Assembly (NCBI GenBank): GCA_015227615.1
Contig: JAALGZ010000074.1
Location: forward strand, 47,893-111,892
Length of the DNA: 64,000 bases
Direction: 5' to 3'
DNA from: Labyrinthula sp. Ha
Taxonomy: Eukaryota > Sar > Bigyra > Labyrinthulida > Labyrinthulaceae
The notes beneath the pieces are model-generated. The model was not told the DNA's origin and searched no databases. It saw only the letters and a program-made list of their open reading frames with translations. The position numbers were made by a program, and so were the translations under genes. Positions 30,052-44,639 of the stretch are shown here, one piece after another. Numbering within the stretch: position 1 is the first letter of the stretch; each line of letters starts with the position of its first letter.

Positions 30052-31551
30052 CTATAAACTCGGGTCTTCATTTGACTGATATAAAAAAAATAAGACTATA
30101 CTAGATATCATAGTTGTAGAAACTTCCAACCACATTGCACTTATCATATATATAATAAAAGTTGTATATCTATAATAATATGCAAAATATCTTAAAGTAA
30201 AAGGTTTTAGAAGAGCATGAAAGTTTATTTTAGCTTCAATAACACTCAAATTTGGTTCAGAAATTTCCAAATGAATAAACCTACAAGCTTCTAAATACTT
30301 CTTTTTTTCTTCATATTCTTCAAATAGAGTTATTGATATTTTTTCACCAAATTCATTTTCATCTGAACCACATAAAAAACAAATTTGTTTTAAAAAATAC
30401 CAAAGATATGAAAAAGGATTAAAAAAACTCATAATATAGAGTAACAACTCAATTTGCGTACGTATAAAATAATATAGTTTAACCATAATATAATAAGTTA
30501 AACTTTTTAGCGCGTTGTTTTCAAGTTCATGATCTATAAAAGCTTTTTGCGTTGGCAAAATTGATGGTCTTTTACTATAAGCAAGAACAGATTTTCTTCC
30601 ATTCAATAAATTGGCAGTTACCATAAAATTTGAAGCTTTATAATTATCCTCATTTGGTCGAAAAAGAATTTCTAATTCAACATGATATTTTTCCATTGCT
30701 TCTAAAAATCGAACATGATCAAACTCATCTTTTATTTCCAATGTTTTTTTCTCTTTATTCTGTGTGTTTATACTTTTTTTCTTCATTTTTGGTCTTGAAG
30801 AGTTACTTTTTCTTTTTTTTCCTTTTGTTTTAGGAAATGGTTTCATTTTTAGTTTTGGTTTATGTTTTCTAGAAGATATTTCTGATATTGTAAATGTTTC
30901 AAATTGTGAATCTTTCTTAACTAAATCAACAAAAGCAACAGGTCCATGAAAATCTTTTATTGAAGGACAAAAATTAGTTCTATTACATAAAGAAATAGAA
31001 TCTGTTTTAAAATCTAAATAAACTGGTGCTTGAAATAATATTGTTGGTATATTATAATAATAAATAACCAAGTACAAAAATATTGAGAAGAAAAAACATA
31101 AAGAAACAACTAAACAAAAAAAATATATAGAACCAGTCAAAATTAATAATCTTCGAATAGCTGCTTTTATAGTTTGAATAATATAATTCTTCAACTTATG
31201 AATCTTTTCAATAACTTTTTCTAAGAGATATAGGAACCAACGAGTGAAGAAAAAACGGTTTCCAAAAGTATCATCCTTTTTGTCTTTTTCATCATCTTTA
31301 TTATTATCTAAATGTATTCCAAAATATTTCATTAAATCAACATAAGATCTTTGTGAAGAACTTGAAACATTTGATGAACTTCTTTGAATTCCAATTGAAG
31401 ATAAACTTTGTGTTCTTTTCTTAGCTGGATATTTTTTTCCAGGGTCAACTTTGCGTTGCTTTACAGGGATTTTACGCTTTTTTGTATATCTTTGTCTTGA
31501 ACCTTCTGGAATTGGTTCTAGCTTAAAACTTCTGACATCTCTCCTTGACAT
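30052..31551 (-). CDS. Seipin (lipid-droplet biogenesis protein of the endoplasmic reticulum)
   Basis: Seipin forms ring oligomers in the endoplasmic reticulum membrane and organises lipid-droplet formation. The 499-residue protein has a basic, Ser-rich cytosolic N-terminus (to about 100), an amphipathic stretch, and a first membrane segment at about 136-166. The luminal domain is split by a Lys-rich insert (about 230-280). The seipin core follows: YHVELEILFRPNEDNYKASN, FMVTANLL, and ISITLFEEYEEKKKYLEACRFIHLEI then the ALLKPFTLRYFAYYY turn. The second membrane segment is near 462-490. The fold order and the paired membrane segments fit seipin. The luminal insert and long N-terminus are not usual. 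Single exon, tail-to-tail with STT3. Confidence 0.85.
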   Translation of the reverse strand: MSRRDVRSFKLEPIPEGSRQRYTKKRKIPVKQRKVDPGKKYPAKKRTQSLSSIGIQRSSSNVSSSSQRSYVDLMKYFGIHLDNNKDDEKDKKDDTFGNRFFFTRWFLYLLEKVIEKIHKLKNYIIQTIKAAIRRLLILTGSIYFFCLVVSLCFFFSIFLYLVIYYYNIPTILFQAPVYLDFKTDSISLCNRTNFCPSIKDFHGPVAFVDLVKKDSQFETFTISEISSRKHKPKLKMKPFPKTKGKKRKSNSSRPKMKKKSINTQNKEKKTLEIKDEFDHVRFLEAMEKYHVELEILFRPNEDNYKASNFMVTANLLNGRKSVLAYSKRPSILPTQKAFIDHELENNALKSLTYYIMVKLYYFIRTQIELLLYIMSFFNPFSYLWYFLKQICFLCGSDENEFGEKISITLFEEYEEKKKYLEACRFIHLEISEPNLSVIEAKINFHALLKPFTLRYFAYYYRYTTFIIYMISAMWLEVSTTMISSIVLFFLYQSNEDPSL

Positions 31552-34500
31552 GATTGATCAACAAACAGTTGGATAAATTTACCAAATTTTTCTTCTTCAG
31601 ATTGATATTTGTGTCTAATGGAATTGAAATCTATAGTAATGCAACATTGGTATCTCATATTAGTTTAAGTCAGAATTCAGACAGAATTCTGGATTCGGAA
31701 CTTCAATTCTTGTTATGTTAAAGTTAAAGGATATTTGATCAACCTTTAAACAAATATTTATACTATCAATTAGTTGAAATTTCCTTTGTTTCTAAGGATA
31801 GACTGATGAGAGCATCAGATTTTAGTATATGTAGTAAGGTATCGCATAGCCCCGACTTCGACAAGCCAGGAGAAAGGTCAACGACGTTTCTCTCTAGGAA
31901 AATTTTGATTTAAACCTTGAAAGATACGCTGGGGATTAAAAATAAGATATTCTTTAGTTTTTTGCTGATAATCATTTAAATTAATTGCTATTTATCGTCA
32001 TTAGATCAAGTAGTCCTAACTTAGCCATTGCGCCTCAACTTGTCTGACGAGGGCCTTGGTAGAAGATAATTTGATTTCTGTACATGATTTCGTTTTAGCT
32101 GTTTTCTTCAAAGGCTTCATTAATACAATATATTTGGCATGGTTTAATCCCTAATTAAATGCAACTTGGAACTAAGAAAAGGCATATCATAGTATCTGTT
32201 CTGGGATGGAAAACATTATTCAGTTCATAGATTAGGAATTAAATTTGGTGTAAATTTTGAAAATAGAGGTATCTTTTTTTTGGTAAACTTTTATTGGTTA
32301 GGATATGAGTGAAGTTGGTTATATATGTAGGAGGTCTTGATTAATATTGTGACTTCTCCTTTGGCAGCCAAAACACGACAGTTGTATCAGGTTAAAAGAG
32401 AACGGTACATCGAGGGAATATCAGCTCCTTGATTGTTGCTTTCTAACTTTGAAGTGTTCTAGAGATAAATTCTCTCATAATTAAATTATAAAAGCGATGA
32501 CATGGAAAACACAGTTATATAAGACTGCAAGTATAGAATACTGAAATAGTACAGGGTTAATTTTGTTGTTTTAGTGAGTTATTTAAAATATTTTTAAAGT
32601 TTTCGTATATCTTAATTAAATCTATGAAAGGATTGAAACAGCACCTGTAAAAAAACTACTAAGCTAAATTTTATATAGGAGCATAAAGCCTAACTCTAAT
32701 CAAATAAGAGAAAAATAATCGCTAAAGATGTTTTCATGTAGATAATAAAAAAAAAGTCAATAAGAAATCTAATATTATAGTTCCATTTGCATTCCTCAGG
32801 TGGATGCTTAGCTATGTTTGTGTACCTTCATTAATGAATGCTTCATCAGTTATTCTCCTGGTATATTTGTTTTTATTATAGTGGTGCTGCAAGCAATCCA
32901 AATCATCATTTCCTTGGACTGTAAAATGCTGTATTCACATCAGGCATATATATATAGTCTTAGGTTTAGCTTTATAATAAATAAAAATAGAGAGTGGGTT
33001 TGATTCGTCCAAAATAAAAATCAAATTAAACCAAACAGACAAATAGCATGATCTTTTTGTTTCTTAATTTCTTTTAGAATTGGTCGATTCTATACTTTTC
33101 TTTTCAATAGAGATCATGGATAAAGTTTATTTTACTGTATGTCACTGGGCATTTACTTCATCATTCAGAATATTTTAAAGTAGCAAATGTGTTCTGCAAG
33201 AAGACGAGACCAGAATCTTTAAGTTTTAACTCAATCTAAATCCTAGAGAATTGTTTTTTCTACTTGCTGTTGTCGCAACCCTATATCTAATTCCGTGATC
33301 ACACTAATGTATGAAGATTGAAAAAATCTAATAATTTAAAATTTTCGTGTACTAATTTACATAATCTGATTGGAAATGTAATTAAAGTGATACAAGTAAT
33401 ACTTTTCAGCTCTCAATATTTACTGAAATGTGTCTTATCTAATGATTCGACATATATATTTGTTTGCTAGATTCTTCTAGTCTTAAGTTTGGTGAACTTA
33501 TACAAATTCAGAACATCGGTAATTCAGGTTGGTCGCAATGACCAGTCAATGTTTTAATTCTACTCCAAGTGCCGAAACAGCACTTTCCATCAATACATAA
33601 CTCCTTCTACTTAATACTAAAAACGTAAAATAAATGAGAAATTTTTCCATATTAAACTCTATTATTAGCTGTTCACGACTTTATTTCTAAGTAAATGAAA
33701 GTACTACGGCTCTTGCATATATTTGTTGAAAAAATAGTTTGTATGAAAAGACTAACAAGTAACTGGAATCAATAATATATTTCATCTCAAGCTAAGAAGT
33801 TAACGTTGCTCAACCCTGTGCAAAATATGGAAGGAAACAGATTTTTCTTCAATAAAGAGTGGGGTGCAGATGAACTGGTCTAAATAATTTTCAGTGATAT
33901 GATATTAACACAATAATTTTTAAAAAATTTTAGAGTATTATTATTAGAATGAGATATACGTAAAAGGTGAAAAAAGCACCTTAACCCGGAGAACCACCAA
34001 GATTAGTCTCAGCGGGAGGTGTAATATGAAATAATGATACTCAAATTTAAGATGTAAACTAAAGTTTTGAAAGAGTACGATAGCAAATTTTTTGCTTCCT
34101 TCAGTCTAATTTTATTCCAAGATCTTAAGAACTAGCGTCTTACCATCATAATATATATACTTTTTTAATTTTCCTCGATTTAATATGAAATTAATATATA
34201 TATAAGATAATACAGTAGATATTTTATTTGAAGTTGCCAATCATATTTCACACAGTTACAATCTTGAAAACTCAAGATTAAAATATTATTATTTATGTTT
34301 TGCAATAAAAAGAGGTATATAAAACTGATAAAAGCAATTTAGCAGAGTAAATGAACATAAAGATATAGGTGTTTCATCTTATGCTCGATCCTATACATAG
34401 GATTTAAGAATACATATAACTATATAGATTTTATGTTATATGTTGTTAACCATTGTATTGCTAAAGGATCAGTTTAGAAGGTATTTGTTACATTGTACAA

Positions 34501-37500
34501 AACGTTGTAAACAAGAAACTCCATTCATTAGCTTCATTTGGATGAAACTGGGGTAGTTACTTATCAGATAAGTAAGTTAAGAATTCTGTTATTCTTCTCA
34601 CTTAGTAAGTTACATATAAGCACTAATTATAGGCCTACGCCTAACAAAAAACAATATTTTTTTATTTAAGTTTTTTCTCCAAATTTTCTAAACTATATAA
34701 ACCAAAAAAAATCTAGTTTTAGACTGAAATAAGAACTGTTAAAACCGTATACGAAAAAAAATAGTTTGATCATATTTGACTTTTGAGTCTGTCATTGATA
34801 CTCAAGAATTATTTATGTGGTGGTTATTTTTGAGTTTAATTTTTTATAAATCTAGTTTCATCTATTTAAATTGTTTCAACATGAGCTTCACATTCAAATT
34901 TATTAAAATGCTATGTTTGTTTTCTTTCTGAAAACTCTGAAACGTTAGATGAGATATATATATATAACATCACGGAATCTTTAATACTGACTTTTTCGTG
35001 AAATATTCTTTCTCTTGAATTGCCAAAACCTATCAGCTTGAGTATCATAGGTAATAACGAGATGAGTTCTATTACATGTTGAAGGGTCATTGGTGCATAT
35101 TTGGCGACCAACTCTATTTTTTAATATCATTGCTGAAATTCTCAATGTTGCCTTTGTCTGTCCAGTGATTCTTAGCCTTTTTATCTAGAGTTTATCATCA
35201 CTAGCATCCATTAGAGCTACCAAGTTTACTCTCGATTGTCAAAATTTAGTTTTAAAAGATATATTCCTTTGGCTTCAGATCGGAAGCTCTCCTTATTTTT
35301 TTCAACGATGAAGGACATGTTAACGCTGAAATCTGTCACACCATCTTATGTAATCCTACTCTTCATGTTTACATCCTCACGTAAGAATAAATTTCATTCA
35401 AGCTTATAAATTATTTAGCAGACTGACTTAATACTTGCTAATTAAACTTTGATATGTATCTTTCTTTGTTTTGAATTTATTAATAATTTCTAAAATTTTA
35501 GTGAATTGAGTCGTAGAAGGGAGAATCTACCGTAGCGACATAAAAATAAATTTCTTAGTCTTTTATATCCAAATTGATGTTTAAAAAATATTTTGATGCT
35601 GCTACTTTTTCATCCATTGCATTTTTAAACAATACAAACACCCAAAAGTTATATGTTTTAAACAAGTATATACGTATATATCTAAATTTACTTAATCTTT
35701 CGTAATCATTGAATAGGGAATATTTTTACTCCAGCTATATGAGAAGATATATAATAGTAGATGCGGATTTAGTAATGATGTGGTTTATATACGGAGAATA
35801 AATTATTAAGCCTAAGTAATTTATGAAACTTAAGAAAGGTGATAAAACTCAAGGCTGAGTGCTTCACTCTAAATACAGACAACTGAAGGGATTAAATGCT
35901 GAAGTTATTTAGCTGTTGTTATAGAGCTACGTGCATCTGTGGACTACAGATGAAGGCATTAAACTCTCCATCATTGTAAAATAATTAGTGATTCTTAAAC
36001 GAATTTCTAAGAACTAAGTACAGGTTTTAAATCTTACGATGGATTCTTATTCTTGACCTGAATATTAAGCCAATTAAAATACCTAAATAGGTTTCGAACT
36101 ATATTCATAACATTAATTGTAACCATAAGTATTATTGATGACTTTCAATTTTATTTCAATCCCTATGAACTGTTCTCTGATTCCACGGTGTATTTTTACT
36201 TTTTCCCATAGTGTTGTTTCTTCTATGTTCCTTAATATTTAATTATACACTATAAGAACCTTAAAGAGGCACTCATTGCCTAAATATAGTACCTTAAATA
36301 ATGAATGTTATTAATAGTACTTCTATGTTACAATTCATATAACCCTGGGGAAAGCTTCACATGTTGCATTATATGTGACAACGACCGTATTTTCATTGAA
36401 ACTAGAGAGATCTTATAACAGACAGTCTTATGGTTGCACCTACTTCAAAGCATATAATGAAAAATAGATTGAACCGGGTTAGAATCGAATATGGTGATAT
36501 CCGTTGCTCCCTGTTCTGATTGGTCCTGGAATGTACCTTCATTGCTCCGTTCGACTAGAACAATGAATTTTTTTCTTTCAAATCCCAAGAATAAACTACT
36601 TATGACAAATTTTTAGGTTGATTAGTACACCGAGGACTCTCAACAATATGAATTCTAAATAATTTAGGGAAAGTTATTAAAAACTGACCGTAGAAGTGTT
36701 TTTAAAATAAAAAAATGACTAGATTAAAAAATATCAGTGGAAAAACTTTCTATTTATAACTGAATGTGCTCAAAGATTCTAAGAAGCTATTGGCACTCCC
36801 AATTTAATAGAAAAAGTCGAAATTATGAACTAGGAAAATTAATAATATATATGAAGTTGAAGTAAAAAATATATCAGAAACCCCGAATTATATATTTCTT
36901 GTTTCAGGAGATGTGTGTAGATTCATACAGCTAAAATTTATTACTAGATATTGGAATTGATAAAGGAGAATTGATCATGACAGGAAATGATGTGAAAGAA
37001 AAAAATGCTCAAAAGAAAGGGGTTGGTTTCAAGAAGTAAGGGCTTGGCATATGTGTCCCTTTTATTCCTAGAAAACTATTCCAAGTTAAACGGAGCGCAT
37101 GGTAATCTCCTAGAGCAATTAACAATAAAGAACTTCAAAATCAAATGAACTTCTAATAAGGAAATAAATCAGGGTCATTAAACGAGTGTAATTGAAAATT
37201 AAAAAAGGGGACTGCATAAGGATATCCTGTGTTTCTATACATAATTAACTAAAATTTAACAAATAATACAATTGGTTAATAAATGTTAATATTGTGTATG
37301 TATATAATTAATCAAGATTAGTTCAAATTTGGAAAGGTATATATTTCTTCCGGGGACGTCAATACGGATCACAGTTATGAAATATTAGTATTTGTTAAAG
37401 TATTAAATCTCTTCAAACTACATTTAAAGTCATTATGAGTTTCAATCTAAGCGATGCTTAAGAAGAGAAATTGAATTATGTACTTTTCAATAAAATCTCT

Positions 37501-38521
37501 TTGTTATAACAAACAGTATTTCATATATGTTTTTACATACATTTCAGTAATACAGCTTATTGGAGATTTCTAATTAATAAAGAGTAGAAAAAAGGTAACT
37601 ATATAGTAAATTAGATAATGAAAAAAAACTAAGATATAAGTGTCACATGATATATCTCAGAGCCACAAAATATTTTATGAAAGGGTAATCTGGTTATTTT
37701 AATAAGGAACTCTTCTAGTGTATGATTAATCTTTAAAGGTTTGTTTTAAAATTTTTGATGAATTTAAGAAAAAGAATAGATAGTTGGCATGCATAACTAT
37801 GCGGAAGTTTTTCTAATACTTTGCATTAAAAAACGTATTTTCTTAAACCATTTTAACTATGAAACGTTGTCTTTTCGATGTCACTTCTTAATTTACGACC
37901 TCATCTTGACTATCAACCAAAGTTAGCTAATTTAGTTCTTTTTTTGGGTTTTCATTTAGTAAGTTTTTCTATTTGTGTTTTCCAACTACCCAAAAGAAGC
38001 TAATGTTTGCCTTTATGAGTATCGGTTTCGTAAGCCCGAAAGAAACCATTAAGAGGTACATGTATTAAATTTATAGAAAGTAAAATTGTATTCTTGAAAT
38101 AAAATATAGGTTCTATGCAATCAAACCTTTTTAATTTGGATATGGTGTTCAAAATAATATTTTTTAAAAAGAAACTAAAAAAACATGCGGTATTATTCAT
38201 TTTAATCTTACTAAACAGTTCTTTTTCTGTAATTAGTTTTAAATTTTCCCTAAATAAAAAAAGTAAAAAATCATAATAAACAATATTTTATCTTACGAAA
38301 CTCTGCTTCCCTAAGATTCAAATCCAATATTTACTGTCATATATTTATTTGACATTATCAGAACTATAACTTCAGTTTCAGCACACGAATATTTTCTCAC
38401 TTGTTGAGGTAACTTTGCTTAGCTGCATTTTGTCTAGATACTCTCAATGTAGAAGAGGTTACTCTGAATCAGTCAATTAATCGAAGAGGAATTCTTTAGA
38501 GCTAAGAATAAATATGATTAC
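31552..38521. other. Seven kb without recognisable genes
   Basis: AT-rich sequence with no open frame above about 70 codons and no tRNA, rRNA or clear mobile-element motif that I can support. Slightly GC-richer patches (31830-31900, 33960-34025, 36470-36560) may be remnants of old elements, but I could not align them with anything in the window. Confidence 0.45.
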
Positions 38522-38725
38522 TGTATCAATCATTAATACGTATTTATTTTAATACATACACTGATGCGTATTCATCTTCCATGTTATATTTTAATTGCAG
38601 TTTACGAGGGTTAAAATACTATGATATTAGGTTACTTGCCATATGGTCAAAATACGTGATGTTTTAACCATTAATACCCTAGCGCAAATTAAGGAGTTTT
38701 GTTAAAGGATATACAACTGAAGAAA
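38522..38725 (+). repeat. 5' LTR of element D
   Basis: About 204 bp, aligning with 46346-46545 at perhaps 65-70 percent by eye. Ends just before the conserved TTATTCGA motif. Confidence 0.75.
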
Positions 38726-39639
38726 TTATTCGAGTAACATATTTTATTTGAAATCGAGCAGGAGAACAATTACAAGGCACCTTCACCGGAAGACATCTTC
38801 CCATTGAAAAAAAGAATTAGAGATAAATTGCATATGGGAGCGATGATATCACGATTCTTTCTGATTCAGAGGATAATGTAGAAAATCAATTTGACAGAAA
38901 ATCTCTATCACCTGAGATATCTTCCAATTAATTCAAAAATATCCTTACATATATGCAGCAAAGGCACCGCGTAAATTTTGTAGTATGTGTCTTGGAGAAC
39001 ACGAATCGAGAAACCAAGGGGGTGGAGAAGCTCCTGGCGAATTTTCATAGCGGGAAACAAAACTTTTAGATGTTTCAACCACTGATAACCTAGAAGTATG
39101 GTGTCTTCAAGTGAAATTGATATATTGTATGTACTCCTCTGGATAAAACAGTTCTTCCCAGTTTGAAACAAAATCTTGGTATAAAACCAACTGGTACATC
39201 TTTATTAACACAAAATCACCTGAGGGTTAGAATAAGCCTTCTGTTTCCATTGAAATAACATAAATTGAGAAACCGAGAGATAATCATACTCACCAGCAGT
39301 ATATATGGCATCCCGATGTTGATAAGACAAAGAAAGAAGAAAGAAAAGCAAACGAGCAAGCACTAGAAAAAAGTGGTAAACTTCAACATATAGTAAAAAT
39401 ACCAGGGCTAGCAGAAAAAATATACAGAATGATTGAAGTCAATAAGAAGCCTAACTCCACGGGTTTAACTTCTTTGGTTGAGATCCTTGATCTTAAATAG
39501 GTAGTTATATCCTAGAGAAGACCTATGATAAATATATTGTGGACGTTTTTTGTCTATGACTCACCCCAATTAAATCTCAGAAGTGCTCTTGTTACTGTAC
39601 TTTTGTTATCAACACAGTTAAAAAAACATAGAGTCTTCT

Positions 39640-40640
39640 CTTAACACCTTTCTTCATGAATTTAAGGATATCTCCCAATGTATCCCTGCGTTAACAGTAA
39701 AAGGTTTATTAATCAAGAATGCTGTAAGTTCTTTGCAAACTAAGGGAGTCAGCACTTCTACCGGGTAAGACATTATTGTATATCTTAAACATCAGTTAGA
39801 TTTGACTTAAGCACCTAAGGTATTGACATACCTAGCCAATATAGACAAGAAGCCAAGGCAATCAAATGAATAGATGCCAATCGAACACTTAGTTTAAAAC
39901 TTCTTCAAATATATATATATATATATATATCACGGACTGAAAATTTTGAGTGGACAGAAAATGAAGATAAACAAAGAATAAATACTTAATATAGTACTCA
40001 AAAGGCAATTTTATGTGTTAAAATACTCTTTAGATAAATTTATACTTGTTTCAGGAAGTGATGTTTATCTACTCTGGAGAAGATTTTCTTTTTTAGACGA
40101 CACGGTTTGTCGATTCAAAGAAGCACGAAAAAACTGGGCATCAAAGGGCAGTAAAAAAACTACATGCATAAAAGTCTTGGAAGAAAACTTAAAACATCTA
40201 TAGTTTCAAATAATCTATTGAAAATGAGCCCATAAACCCCTTCTAAATCCGAAAGCAATGACAAGGCTCGTACATTTAACCATCTAGGCGACAATGCCAC
40301 TGTGACATATGTTTAACTTCATCATATCAGGGTGAAAAGAAGAGTCCCTATGAAAGACCTTCCTGATACAGGCTCTAAATTAAAGCCAAAGCCCGAAGAA
40401 ACTTGAGTTTTTATTCTGAGTATCAACCTCCGGCACAAGATTAAAATAACTAAATTCCAAAAAATGTGGTTAATCTTATTTTTAGGCGAGAAAGTTAACT
40501 TCCTTCCAAAAAAATAATCTTAACCTTGGAAAGGTTATATTGGTTCTAGTACACTCCCAGATTTTAAACAATGTGATAGTCGGAATGAATACTATAAAAA
40601 CGAGTTGTGTAGCTTTGCAATTGAAACTCATAAACAAGAA
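39640..40640 (+). pseudogene. Gag-protease remnant of element D
   Basis: Three frames together align with the capsid and protease of A. The active-site DTGS is still readable near 40360 and the NNVIVGMNT segment near 40570, with intervening stops. Confidence 0.7.
39910..39933. repeat. (AT)n microsatellite
   Basis: Twelve or so AT units inside the Gag remnant of element D. Confidence 0.85.
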
Positions 40641-41284
40641 ATAAAAACAAAAACAACGTTTAGGCGGGAGCAGAATAGATATAATTATTCTATAGAAACT
40701 ATACCAAAAAACAGAAGACCCAGAACCACATGTAAAAATTAGAGTTCTTATGAACAATTGTGTTATATCGGTCAACAAGGAAAACTTCAAGAAACAAGCG
40801 GCAACTTATACAGTCCTGTTTCTTATAGCTCCAACTTTAAAGTGGCGGGGGATTATGATGCCCTTAATTAAGAAAAGGGCTTTTTGGTTTGCAAAATTAT
40901 TCATATTTATTCTGAGAATTACCCTACCTTTGCATTCTGGTCTATTATAACAGACCCTAAAGAATATAAAATGATCAGGTTCTTCAAAGATATGATAGAA
41001 CTCGGGAAGTGGGATTATCATAAAAACACTGCTGTCGCAGATATTAACGTGGATACAGCTGAGATGAAAACGAAAATTATTCAAGACAACCCAAGGTAAG
41101 TAGCTTACATTTGAATGGACCCTAATCTTATTTCCCGAGCTTAACGCTCATTTTACAAGCTGCATAGCAAACTTAGGTGGAAGGCATTAGAGGTATAGCC
41201 CTAGAAAAAAATAATCATTCCTTAGACCTAAGTGATGGCAATGGTGGTGCATATATACTCTGAATTCTCGTCTCCAATTTGTTA

Positions 41285-44200
41285 GGCAATATACCCGAGG
41301 AATTTAATCAAACATGAATAGGATAGGGTAACATTACAGAGGATGAAGAAAAGTTATTACTTACATCAATGATAGCATAAAATATCAAGGAATCAAACAT
41401 AACAGAATACTCAAAAATCAGTTATCCACCTCTCTTAGCAGGAAACAGTGGGCACAAGGACTTAAGAAGTCCGAAGTGCAGATATCACTCACCACACCCA
41501 TTTTGGTTATTCTCAAGGCCGGGTTATATATTCCCATTTCCGGGAGATATCGACTAGTTATAGAGCAAGAAAACTTGCTAGAGTATAAATTCGTAACGCT
41601 TCGGGGTGCTGGGGTCGAAGAAATTGCTAGAAACCCGTCTCGGGCACTGTGTTTTTCGAGTTCTAAAAGAGGATAATAACCGAGATTTGGAGAACAATCT
41701 TCAGAGGAGGAAGATAATTGGAAACCCCAAAACATATTGAATTTATATCCAATACCTTCCAACATGGGTACAATCAGTAAAAAATCATATCAACGAGTTT
41801 GAGTTCGACATATTTGGAGTATCAGTTGCTACCTGTGGGAGCTTCATAATTTTATGCGATACTGAATAATCTCCAGTTTTAATGTTTGGAAAACAAAGCA
41901 ATATCTCATGGATATATTCGTGGTTTTTACCAAAAAATTGACATGATGTCTAAGCGGTGTCCTAATGGGATGGGTTAATACACCGATCTAATTTTGTGAT
42001 GAAATGGTAAATAAGGTTATTGACGGCTTTGAGACCCCTTTTGCTGTAGATATAAACGGCGAAATTCTTAACCCATATTATTTAATTATTTATGTAGAAT
42101 CTGAAGGGAATTTATTTTAATTTTTGGGCTGCTCTTTGTCCATGTGGTTAAGATACAGATGAGATTTAATCTGCGTATATATGACTTCGCCGCAGAAACA
42201 ACATTATCGTGTGATAGACAGATAAAAAATGGGTTATGGAACTTTTTACCAACTGTTTAATCAAAATTTTATCGATGCAAAACTTACAGTATCGACATAG
42301 TATTGCTCAAGTTTTCTTTTTCACAAAATCACTCAGAAAATTTGTTTCCAGAACTGCAGTGATAAGGAAACCATTCGCAGTATTTGCGAATTTGAAAGAG
42401 AAGGAACTGAATAACATAGAGAAGCTTAATAAGGAAATATTTTTCCTCAATGTAAAGGTTGTGACAGCTACTTTTCGTTGATACATAACCATCAAAGAGT
42501 TCTATCCTGATATGTACACCTTTAAGTAGCTCGGGTTTCTTTTAAGAACCAACCCTGGTAATATATTTAGTTAAATTGATCATCGCCCTCTTCTTTCAGT
42601 TATCGGAGTTAGAGAAAATGAATAGTTAATCTGCAGAAATCAACTATATAGATAAATAATCCGTTTGCAATCGTTGGACCCTAAAGTCTTTCATATCCCT
42701 CTAAGGGTAACCTTGTTAGCGATTTAATAACCAAATGGGTGCTAGAGTTGAAGCCTCAGCTTACCATGCTAACTGGAGCCTTTGATGAAAAAATGAAATT
42801 TCAGGAAGAAGACGGGTGATTAACCTTTTTTTTATAGATTTGAATGATGAGGAATAAAAAATGTTTTATAAGCTTCCAGAAGATATGCTACACAGCGCAG
42901 ATGATGTTAGAATGAGGATCCTATTTTGATAAAGCGGATTTCAAAAGGTTAGGCAAATGGGTGGAATATGAAATCCGGATCTGGCGGCTCTTTCATAGCT
43001 AAAACAATGGTTTTGACAGATTTGACACACGGTTGGTCAACATACATGCAATAAGCAGTAATCAGCTGTAGTATTCGTGAGTGAAAAAGAATATCAACAG
43101 CAATCCGAGTCGGCCAGTGTAAATAAACGGGTTAAAACTGTCGACAAAACTATTCACAGCAAGTTGAATACTGTAATTGGGAAGCTCTTTAACAATTATA
43201 TTGCTTATTGCTCTCTTTTATATTACGGAAAATGGTCGCAACTGTACGACAAGATTATAGTAAAATGTCAGAAAAGATTTTGCGAAGATTTCAAAAGTTC
43301 ATCCTCGTTGATTGAGGAGCTGACGTATTCTCAAGGAAACTTGTCATTGAAAGAAGAATTTCCACATGATTTGCGGTAATAAATCATACCAAAAAGGTTT
43401 ATATGAGAAGAGCAGCGGGTATGAAATTCCTGAAAGGGGTTCATCTCCATGACATAGATCCTAAAAATCTCAAGCTGCTCAGGATTAATTTTTGAAGAAC
43501 ATGTCTATATTGGCAGGGATAACCTACCCTAATTATAAGATCCTACAAATTGGTATCATTAGCTTGGAAATTTTAGAATGTTTCCTGGGGAGGTTACCTT
43601 TGTGTAAACTCCACCAGGTATATATATGTATATATATTGACTTTAAAGGATTTAGATTGACTGACAGTTATGCTGAGGTCTCCACAGAAGCTTACAACTC
43701 AATCGATATTAAAATTGTTATTGAGATGACGGGTAAACCTAAGTTTTGCAGGGAAACCCTGTATAATAAGCGACAGCGGATCGCATTTCACCAACCAGAT
43801 AAAAAAATGGTATCCAATATAGTATTTCAACAAAATTTCACCGCCACCTTCTTCCCATGCTCCAGTTAAATTTTGAAATCTACAAACTCGCATATTCTAA
43901 AAATTTTTAGATCACTAACCTCCGAACTCGAACCCTATGAAGAGGATTGGATTAAATTTTTTCATACATAGCACACATTCTCAACGATTTACCTGTTTCT
44001 CTCCACCCGGATCTGATATCAATGAAATATTTCTAAGTTTCGATCTCGACATATTGTTAATCCTGAAGTGAAAAAAATACTTTCTCTTCATCTGAAAGGG
44101 GACTTTGCTTATCTTCAAAATATGGAGGGTATGATGCAAGAAATCGAAGAATTACGGAAGGTAATAAACGCGGAGCGGGAGGTTATCTACAATTCAGCGC

Positions 44201-44450
44201 AATTGAATCTACAAGTGTAATTATAGAGAAAAAACAACGCAAAGAGATTGATATTTTAATCTAACCCTGAAAACTATGTAACGGTGGCAGAGCAAGGAAT
44301 TCAAGAGACTAATACCAAGACAAACTTAACGTGGCTTCAACCTTCCCAGGTGTTCAGTGTCATTTCACAAAGCGTCTATGAGGTAGAAATCATTATGGGA
44401 AGATGAAAGATAGACTATGAATCCAGACACTGACACTATTGGTCTAAATT
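41285..44450 (+). pseudogene. Pol remnant of element D (reverse transcriptase to GPY/F)
   Basis: Fragments of the NIPEEFN patch, reverse transcriptase, RNase H, integrase and GPY/F are recognisable by order and by matches to A. The WLDD site and integrase Asp residues are lost or unreadable. The longest open pieces (43077-43379 and 43492-43869) are decay products. Confidence 0.65.
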
Positions 44451-44639
44451 AGTGACTATAGTAACGATGTTAAAATCTTTATTCACACTTAATCTAAGAG
44501 AACTGAAGGTAGAAAATAAAGAAGATTCTACCGGTAACATATCCTTAAGTTACATATGAGGTGCAATTACGCCGGAGAAGGTTCGAATACCCGAAAAACA
44601 CAATGTGGAGTTTGAACCAACTGTATGAAAACTTGGTGC

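Noticed and set aside
33950-34030. Possible tRNA or small structured RNA
   Set aside because: The GC-richer patch has no consistent cloverleaf and no T-loop motif in the right place.
38908-39171. 87-codon minus-strand frame inside element D
   Set aside because: It is antisense to the decayed Gag region of D and has no family resemblance.
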